From Cryobacterium roopkundense (GTDB taxonomy: Bacteria; Actinomycetota; Actinomycetes; Actinomycetales; Microbacteriaceae), in assembly GCF_014200405.1 (NCBI RefSeq), contig NZ_JACHBQ010000001.1, positions 3,162,001 through 3,226,000 of the forward strand: 64,000 bases of DNA. The letters run 5' to 3'. The stretch's first letter is position 1. Each line of letters starts with the position of its first letter. Below the pieces are notes generated by a model. The model did not search any database, was not told the origin of the DNA, and worked only from the letters and a program-made list of their open reading frames with translations. Shown here piece by piece: positions 58,384 to 64,000 of this stretch. The position numbers and the translations under genes were made by a program.

Positions 58384-59264
58384 AGGTGGTTGACTCCATC
58401 GGTCAGTCGGTCACGCGGAATAGTGTCATCAAAATCGGGTGGGGTGTCAGCCACCGCGGTGAGGTGCCGAGGTATCGTTTCGTCACCCTCGAGATCTCCG
58501 AGGATCGACAGGGCGTCGACGACGACCACGGTCACGTTGTCGCGGCCCCCTCGCTGCAACGCCTCCCGCACCAGGCGTGCTGCGGCGGCCTGCGGCTCGG
58601 GCTCGGCGTTCAGGATGGAACGGATGTGCTCATCGCTCAGCTCGCCAGTGAGCCCGTCGGAGCACACCAAAATTCGGTCGCCCGGCTCGGCCGGAATGAA
58701 CCAGTAATCCGGTTCGCTGCGACTGCCCGCCCCGATCGAACGGGTGACGATATTGCGTTGGGCATTCGTGGCCGCCTGCGCCGCAGTGAGCTCGCCGCTG
58801 TCAACGAGTTCCTGCACAACTGAATGGTCGACGCTGATCTGCTCAAGCACCCGAGAGCTCAGACGATAGGTGCGGGAGTCTCCAAGGTTGAGTACGATCC
58901 AATACGCGTTCTGGTCGAGCGACCCGATGGCCACGCCGGTGAGCGTCGTACCCGCACCTGCCCCCGCGCCCACGGGCAGGGCCGCCACCCGCGCCACGGC
59001 GTCGGCAAAGGTTTCGCGCAGCCGATCGAGCGTGACGCTCGGTCGCAGCGACAGGTCGGTGAAGGCGGAAATCACGGTTGCGCTCGCGATCTCGCCGGCC
59101 ACGTGCCCGCCCATCCCGTCGGCCACGAGGTAGAGAGAGCCCTGCGCCAAATAGGCGTCCTCATTGCTCTGGCGGCGCAACCCGACATCCGTTGCCGCGC
59201 CGACGCTCACCGCAATGGGAGCAGCCTCCCGCACGGGAGCGGGAGCGCGTCTGGGCTTCCTCAT
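58380..59264 (-). CDS. PP2C-family protein serine/threonine phosphatase
   Basis: 294 residues. All PP2C metal motifs: RRQSNEDAYL, VADGMGGHVAGE, LNLGDSRTY, DHSVVQELV, VCSDGLTGELSD and GGRDNVTVVVV. It probably reverses phosphorylation by the kinase at 55457 in the secretion locus. Overlaps the FHA gene and the RDD gene (ATGA each). Confidence 0.93.
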   Translation of the reverse strand: MRKPRRAPAPVREAAPIAVSVGAATDVGLRRQSNEDAYLAQGSLYLVADGMGGHVAGEIASATVISAFTDLSLRPSVTLDRLRETFADAVARVAALPVGAGAGAGTTLTGVAIGSLDQNAYWIVLNLGDSRTYRLSSRVLEQISVDHSVVQELVDSGELTAAQAATNAQRNIVTRSIGAGSRSEPDYWFIPAEPGDRILVCSDGLTGELSDEHIRSILNAEPEPQAAAARLVREALQRGGRDNVTVVVVDALSILGDLEGDETIPRHLTAVADTPPDFDDTIPRDRLTDGVNHL

Positions 59265-60568
59265 CGTGTCGCCACCCAGATGCGGCGATCCCCGAGCGCG
59301 AGCAGGTCGCCGGCTTCGAGGAAGATTCGCGCGTCGATCGCGACCGCGCTCACGGGCTGCCCCGCGCGAATGAGTGATGTGCCGTTGGTCGAACGGCGAT
59401 CGGTCACCCAGAGCTGCCCATGCTCGAGGCCGAAGCTCAGGTGGGTCTTGGAGATTGACTTGGTGGTGTCGGCGTAACTGATCAGCTGAGTCGGCGATCC
59501 GTCGGCCGTGCCCGGGTTGCGACCGATCAGGCCGGCACCATGCACGTCGACCGCTTCACCGGTATCCAGCCGCAGGATCCACTGCACGGACGCGGTCGAC
59601 GGAGGGAGCGCGGCGATTCGAGTACGGTCGAGGTCTTCATTTTCGCCGATCCGGGCGGGCTGAGGCGCCACCGGCGCCGGCGCCGGCGCCGGTGCCGGTG
59701 CCGGTGCCGGTGCCGGTGCCGGTGCCGGTGCCGGCGTGCGGCGCATCGACTGGATACCCGGCACTGCGGAGATCACACCGGGTTCCGTCGACACGGAAGG
59801 CGACTGAGCCAGCAGAGCTGGCGGATGGGTCGGTGCCCGCTCTGCTGTCGGTGCGGGCTCGACTGTCGGTACCGGTGCGGGAGGTCGCTGCGGCACCGGG
59901 GGGCCGACGGGAGTCACGGCCGAGGCTGAGGGAACCGCCGGTCGCGGCGGCGCCAGCACCGTTTCGGTCGCAACTTCGGCAGGCACTGCGGGGGCGGTGC
60001 TCGGCGGGGCCGGCGGCGGTGCGAGTCGCTGCACCGGCTCCCAGGAATGGCTCTCGTGGGCGGTGAGTGGGGCATCCGTTGTCGTCTTGACCATCCAGGT
60101 ACCCGAGGCCTTATCGTGCCAGCCACGACTCGCGCCGGTGCCGTCGAACAGCGGGGAGAACGGCCCCACGATGATGTAGATGCTCAGTCCGAATACAAGA
60201 CCGCGACCGAGGGCTCGCAAGAAACCAGGCTCGTTAATTCCAGACGATGCCCCGGAATCGAGCACGACAAGACGGATGCCCGCCGCCTTCATTCCCGGAG
60301 TCTGACCGTGCCCTAGTGTCACGTAATACACGATCGCGAGCACGATTCCCAAGGCCGCTGCCACGATTTGGCCCGCTGAAACCAGGCCGATCGCGGTGGA
60401 GTAGTCTCCCGCGCTGAGCATCGACATTGCCACGCCATAAAGGATGCCGTAGGCCACCACGATCGGAGCGGACAGCCACAGCACATCGAGGAGGTATGCA
60501 CCCACTCGGGAGCCGATGCGGGCGTTGGATCGACCGCTGAAGTGAAGGGCGGGACCGGGCTGACTCAT
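59261..60568 (-). CDS. RDD-FHA membrane protein
   Basis: 435 residues. Residues about 15-140 form an RDD domain with three or four membrane helices (IGSRVGAYLLDVLWLSAPIV and LGHGQTPGMKAAGIRLVVL). A Pro/Ala-rich linker follows, containing a run of about ten AP dipeptides, and a C-terminal FHA domain (GRNPGTADGSPTQL, ISKTHLSFG, DRRSTNGTSL). Start ATG at 60568 overlaps the upstream stop; an earlier in-frame ATG at 60583 has less support. Membrane tether for phospho-signalling in the locus. Confidence 0.87.
   Translation of the reverse strand: MSQPGPALHFSGRSNARIGSRVGAYLLDVLWLSAPIVVAYGILYGVAMSMLSAGDYSTAIGLVSAGQIVAAALGIVLAIVYYVTLGHGQTPGMKAAGIRLVVLDSGASSGINEPGFLRALGRGLVFGLSIYIIVGPFSPLFDGTGASRGWHDKASGTWMVKTTTDAPLTAHESHSWEPVQRLAPPPAPPSTAPAVPAEVATETVLAPPRPAVPSASAVTPVGPPVPQRPPAPVPTVEPAPTAERAPTHPPALLAQSPSVSTEPGVISAVPGIQSMRRTPAPAPAPAPAPAPAPAPAPAPVAPQPARIGENEDLDRTRIAALPPSTASVQWILRLDTGEAVDVHGAGLIGRNPGTADGSPTQLISYADTTKSISKTHLSFGLEHGQLWVTDRRSTNGTSLIRAGQPVSAVAIDARIFLEAGDLLALGDRRIWVATR
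59671..59734. repeat. Hexanucleotide tandem repeat inside the RDD-FHA gene
   Basis: About ten copies of CCGGCG or CCGGTG, encoding the Ala-Pro run on the minus strand. Copy number may vary and would change the linker length in frame. Confidence 0.85.
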
Positions 60569-62880
60569 GATGTGTGTCTCCACTTCTGCGTGAGCACGAT
60601 CGCTCCTTGTGTCCAGCTATTCCAAAACGAGCGCACCGAAAGCCGGGCCCGCAACCGCGACCACGGACCGACGGATGCCGACATCGACCCCACGAGGCGG
60701 TCGACGTCGTGCCAGAACTCGGCCAGCTGCGCATCCGTGGCTTCGGTGGGGCCGAAAACACCGGCGTCCACCCGGTTCGCGAGCAACGTGACACCCGATC
60801 CCGGGTAGTGGCCGTCGAGCGCGATGGAGCCCTCCGTGCGCGTGAGGCCCGGTGTGAACGGCACACCGAGGTCGGTTGCCGTGTCGACGACCTCGCTCCA
60901 GCCTCCGCTCAGCCGATCGCTCGGCCGCACGGCGGCGAAGCGTCGACGGCGACGACGGGCCTTGAGCGCCCCGACGAAGATGAGAGGGCCGAAAACGACC
61001 AGGAGCAGGAGCAGCACGCCGCCGGTGATGCCCGCGATGAACCAGACGGTTGCCCAGATCCCGGCACCGTTCTCGTCGAGCGCTTCATCGGGCAGTACCG
61101 TGGGCGGAACCTCGACCGGCGCCTGTGGGGGAAGCGGCGGCTGCAGCACCTGGGCCTGCGGCTCGCTCTTGGGCTGGGGTTGCTCGGCCTGCGGAATCTG
61201 GTCTTCCGGCGGCGTGGGATCAAAGCTCACCCAGCCGAGACCGTCGAAGGCGACTTCGACCCAGGCGTGCAGGTCGCTGCCGGTGATCTGCACCGTGCCC
61301 GCTTTCGCATCCGCCTGGTAGAAGCCCATCACGACGCGGGCCGGTAGACCAAGCTGACTCACCTGCAGGGCCATGGCCACCGCGTACTGTTCGTCGTCGC
61401 CCACCATTTGCGGCGAGCCGAGAAGGGTCGAGATGCGCTCGGCGCCGTGCCCGGCGCGCGAAGCGGTTTCGCCCTCGAGCCCATGACTGAGAAACCCGGT
61501 CTCGTGCAGGGTCTTTTCGATAGCCCGAACCTGAGCGAGCGGAGTCTCTGCGTCGCCGACCGCCGCGGCGGCCGCGGTCGCGACCAGGTCGGGAATGCCG
61601 TGTGACTCCGGCATCGACAATGTGGCGCCCGACCGATCAGCGAGCTGCTCGTCCCCCGGAATGTCCGGCACGATCACGTTCGCCGTGTAGGAGTCCCCCG
61701 TCTGCAGGGGCAGCGTGCTCATGGCTGCGCCGGTCGTGCGGTTGTAGTGCAGGGAATCCCCGAGCTCCTTCGTACGATCGCCGTGGAAGGCGAGCGAGGT
61801 CAGATAGCCGGCGTCGGGAACCCAGACGCCGGTGAGGCCCTCCATGGTGAAGGTGAGCCGCGCCGGGCGCCCGCTACGCGTTTCGGCGATTTCGGTACCC
61901 ACCCGCGCGAACGTGCCGGAGCCGGCGCTGCCGTCACCCGAGACGTTGTACACGACGCCATCGTAGAGATCTAGGGTCGCCAAACGCAGCCGGGCGCCAT
62001 CGGGAAGGCCGGCCACGGTGAGCAGGGGCTTGTCTTTGAAATCGCGCACGTACTTGCGGAAAGACACGAGCGGGCTCGGATACGCGCGAAGGTCGAGGGG
62101 CGGCACAACGGTATCGCGCAGCACCTGCCGCGCGGCTGCCGGTGCGCCGACATCGCCGGTGACTACGCCGGCCACGAGCGCCACGGCGACGAGCGCGGCG
62201 CCCACAAGCAGCCGGCGATTGCCGGCCGAGGTGCTTCCGGCCGCGGCGTCATCACCGGCCGTTGCCCGCAGTGTGGCCGCGCGGGCGTCGGCGAGGCGCC
62301 AGGCGCACCAGGCGATGCCGCCCGCGGCGAGCGCCACACCGCGCACCACCGGCAACACGGCCTCGCGGGTTCCGAAGCTGATGGAGATGACGAAGAGGAG
62401 CACGACCGGCATCAGGGCGAAGCCAGGGCGCGGGGAACGCAGGGCCACGCTGCCCGCGACGACGGCCGTAATGAGAGAGGCCAGCAAGGGCACGATCAGG
62501 AGGGTGTCGAATCCTGCCACGGGCGCTTCCACCGTAAGCAGCTGCTTCCACGAAAACACGACGCCGAGCGCGAGCTGGCGCAGCGTCTCGAGGGACGGCA
62601 CGAATCCGAGCAGAGTGCTCGACCGCAGGGCGAGCACTCCCCCGCACACGAAGTAGGCCACAACCGTGGCGAGGGCTACCGTGAGGGTTCCCCACCGGAG
62701 CTGTGCTCCCGTCCACGCCACACCGAGGCCGAGGACCACCCCGCCGAGACCGGCGAGAAGGTAGCCAGAACCACCGAAAACCGGCCCGAACCCCATCACG
62801 CCCAGGCCCAGCAAAGCGAACAGCGCAGCCACATCGCCGAGCTGCGCCGTGAGGCGGCGGGGCCTGATGCGGGGCCTCAT
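60565..62880 (-). CDS. Transglutaminase-fold membrane protein lacking the catalytic cysteine
   Basis: 771 residues. Five to six N-terminal helices, then an extracytoplasmic domain with the transglutaminase core: LGLPARVVMGFYQ, LHAWVEVAFDGLGWVSFDPTPP, so the His and Asp sites are present. The Cys of the family (GxCxxxA) reads GDDEQYA at about residues 493-499, so it cannot act as a thiol enzyme. One more membrane helix (VWFIAGITGGVLLLLLVVF) precedes a C-terminal cytoplasmic tail. Often paired with DUF58 proteins and MoxR ATPases. Overlaps both neighbours (ATGA). Confidence 0.88.
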   Translation of the reverse strand: MRPRIRPRRLTAQLGDVAALFALLGLGVMGFGPVFGGSGYLLAGLGGVVLGLGVAWTGAQLRWGTLTVALATVVAYFVCGGVLALRSSTLLGFVPSLETLRQLALGVVFSWKQLLTVEAPVAGFDTLLIVPLLASLITAVVAGSVALRSPRPGFALMPVVLLFVISISFGTREAVLPVVRGVALAAGGIAWCAWRLADARAATLRATAGDDAAAGSTSAGNRRLLVGAALVAVALVAGVVTGDVGAPAAARQVLRDTVVPPLDLRAYPSPLVSFRKYVRDFKDKPLLTVAGLPDGARLRLATLDLYDGVVYNVSGDGSAGSGTFARVGTEIAETRSGRPARLTFTMEGLTGVWVPDAGYLTSLAFHGDRTKELGDSLHYNRTTGAAMSTLPLQTGDSYTANVIVPDIPGDEQLADRSGATLSMPESHGIPDLVATAAAAAVGDAETPLAQVRAIEKTLHETGFLSHGLEGETASRAGHGAERISTLLGSPQMVGDDEQYAVAMALQVSQLGLPARVVMGFYQADAKAGTVQITGSDLHAWVEVAFDGLGWVSFDPTPPEDQIPQAEQPQPKSEPQAQVLQPPLPPQAPVEVPPTVLPDEALDENGAGIWATVWFIAGITGGVLLLLLVVFGPLIFVGALKARRRRRRFAAVRPSDRLSGGWSEVVDTATDLGVPFTPGLTRTEGSIALDGHYPGSGVTLLANRVDAGVFGPTEATDAQLAEFWHDVDRLVGSMSASVGPWSRLRARLSVRSFWNSWTQGAIVLTQKWRHTS

Positions 62881-64000
62881 TCGGTCACCCGCCGAATGCC
62901 GAGGGGGAGCTCCGCGAGGTCGCCGACGGTGAGCACGGTCGTGTCGCCGATGGCGCGACGGGCCAGCGCTTCACCGGGCACGCAGCTGACTGCGATCACC
63001 CGAACGCCGTGGGGAATGAGCATGGCGGCCGCGCGGATTGCCGCCGGTGCCACGGTGCCGCCGAACAGCAGCACCACAATTGAGGCATTCGGAACGGTAT
63101 TTCCCACGTGTCTGGCCAGCTGCACGAGACCGTCGCGGCTGTCCTGCTGTTCCACTGCGGAGAGCCCGTCGAGCAGCCGTCTCGGGGAATTCGTGGGAAG
63201 CGATAGTTCCTGGGCACGGATAGTGAGCTGTTTTTCCTCCAGCAGTGCCTGCACGCCAAGCGAGCCGCACACCGACACTGCGAGCTCGAACTGCTCGGCG
63301 TCCGCGTAGTCGGCGGGATTGCGAGAGAGAACGATGGCAAGGTGCGAGCGACGCGTCTCTTCGAACTGGCGCACCATAATCTTCGCCGTGCGCGCCGACG
63401 ACCTCCAATGCACATTCCGAAGGTCGTCGCCCGGCACGTATTCGCGCAGCGCGTGGAAGGCCACGTCGTCGTTGGCGAGGTCCTTGGTGGGAAGCCCCTC
63501 GAGGTCGCGCAGGAAGCCCGATGACGCATTCTCGAGGCGCACCGTTCGTGGGTGCACGTACAGATCGACCGCAGCCGTCCAGGCGACCTCCAGGCGACAC
63601 AGGCCCAGGGCATCGCCGCGCACGGATCGCACCGGGCCGACCCGCAGCACCATGCGTCGCCCGGTGGGAATGCTGAAGAGGTCTTCGTGGATGGCCCCTG
63701 GAGCGAGGCGGGGCAGGTGGAACGCGGCGAGTCCCCGGCCAACCGGCAACTCAATGCGTGCGGGCAGAAGGGGGCGCCGGAAGGCGTTCGTCACGGTGAC
63801 CCGGCCGACGGCGCGCTCACCCACGACCACACGGCTCTCGGCCAGGCCGAGATCGATCGAGTAGACGCTACGTCCGAGCACGAAGGGAACCGCGGCGGCC
63901 AGCATGACGAATCCCACGACGGCCAGGGCCGTGAACTCGTGCCAGCCGAGACGCTGGCCCACGATCCAGGCCACAACGGATGCCGACAGCAGCACCCAGC
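62877..64000 (-). CDS. DUF58 protein (5' end outside window)
   Basis: About 372 residues visible. N-terminal membrane helices (VVAWIVGQRLGWHEF, VGFVMLAAAVPFVLG), a beta sandwich, then the DUF58 signature FHALREYVPGDDLRNVHWRSS and ARTAKIMVRQFEETRR, followed by a von Willebrand-like fold. DUF58 proteins sit with MoxR ATPases and transglutaminase-fold proteins; the MoxR gene is probably just outside the window. An ATG lies at 63995 but the frame is open to the edge, so the real start is uncertain. Overlaps the next gene by ATGA. Confidence 0.85.
   Translation of the reverse strand, partial: WVLLSASVVAWIVGQRLGWHEFTALAVVGFVMLAAAVPFVLGRSVYSIDLGLAESRVVVGERAVGRVTVTNAFRRPLLPARIELPVGRGLAAFHLPRLAPGAIHEDLFSIPTGRRMVLRVGPVRSVRGDALGLCRLEVAWTAAVDLYVHPRTVRLENASSGFLRDLEGLPTKDLANDDVAFHALREYVPGDDLRNVHWRSSARTAKIMVRQFEETRRSHLAIVLSRNPADYADAEQFELAVSVCGSLGVQALLEEKQLTIRAQELSLPTNSPRRLLDGLSAVEQQDSRDGLVQLARHVGNTVPNASIVVLLFGGTVAPAAIRAAAMLIPHGVRVIAVSCVPGEALARRAIGDTTVLTVGDLAELPLGIRRVTE

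Overview
The window is high-GC actinobacterial DNA, most likely from a Microbacteriaceae member (a Cryobacterium-like genus is plausible). Grounds: a 13E12/DUF222-type HNH fragment at the left edge, a small DUF7882-like protein common in that family, the octamer GGCATCCG/CGGATGCC scattered everywhere, an Asp23-type envelope cluster under an ECF sigma factor, and a SARP regulator. No rRNA, tRNA or CRISPR array was seen.

Layout. 1-3.63 kb: HNH fragment, a short-chain dehydrogenase, and a gntP-deoR sugar-acid transport/regulation pair. 3.9-30.1 kb: a large and unusual biosynthetic gene cluster. Its left arm is a minus-strand operon (ACP, KAS III, SDR, DUF1772, phosphopantetheinyl transferase) divergent from a plus-strand operon (flavin monooxygenase, secreted FAD oxidase, SRPBCC-hydrolase fusion). 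The middle holds an NmrA-like protein, a degenerate cyclase/ATPase protein, a SARP activator, a second DUF1772 protein and an AraC regulator. The right arm is a tightly coupled 12-gene operon: alpha-oxoamine synthase, KAS II, MaoC hydratase, adenylation enzyme, carrier protein, TrpD-, TrpA-, EctC-like proteins, acyl-CoA dehydrogenase, TrpF-, TrpC-like proteins and a type II thioesterase. The same motif, TTGCG-N6-TTGCG followed about 10 nt later by a -10-like box, lies in front of the minus-strand operon and the right arm, and its repeat is also in front of the plus-strand operon; it is the best candidate SARP operator. By analogy with prodiginine pathways the right arm could make a pyrrolyl-carrier thioester, extend it and condense it with an amino acid, while the Trp homologues could make an indole-type piece from anthranilate or an analogue. 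The product is unknown.

30.1-32.4 kb: amide/urea channel, FmdB-type zinc ribbon and formamidase, with its own promoter. 32.4-36.3 kb: minus-strand envelope-stress operon (ECF sigma factor, several Asp23-like proteins, DUF2273, DUF6286, AmaP-like). 36.4-45.96 kb: mixed housekeeping and accessory genes (CsbD, orphan response regulator, GIY-YIG, kinase, tyrosine autokinase, CPBP protease, acyltransferase, small proteins), with several copies of a dispersed CTCGACCAGCG-type intergenic repeat.

46.1-64 kb: a type VII-like secretion locus on the minus strand: DUF58 protein, transglutaminase-fold protein lacking its cysteine, RDD-FHA, PP2C, FHA, Ser/Thr kinase, FHA-like, FHA-EccC/EssC ATPase, WXG100 protein, and a WXG-hydrolase effector. 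Most starts overlap the preceding stop. The effector is broken by a complete IS21-family element (46625-49222) with a 5-bp target duplication; removing the element restores one reading frame of 335 codons.
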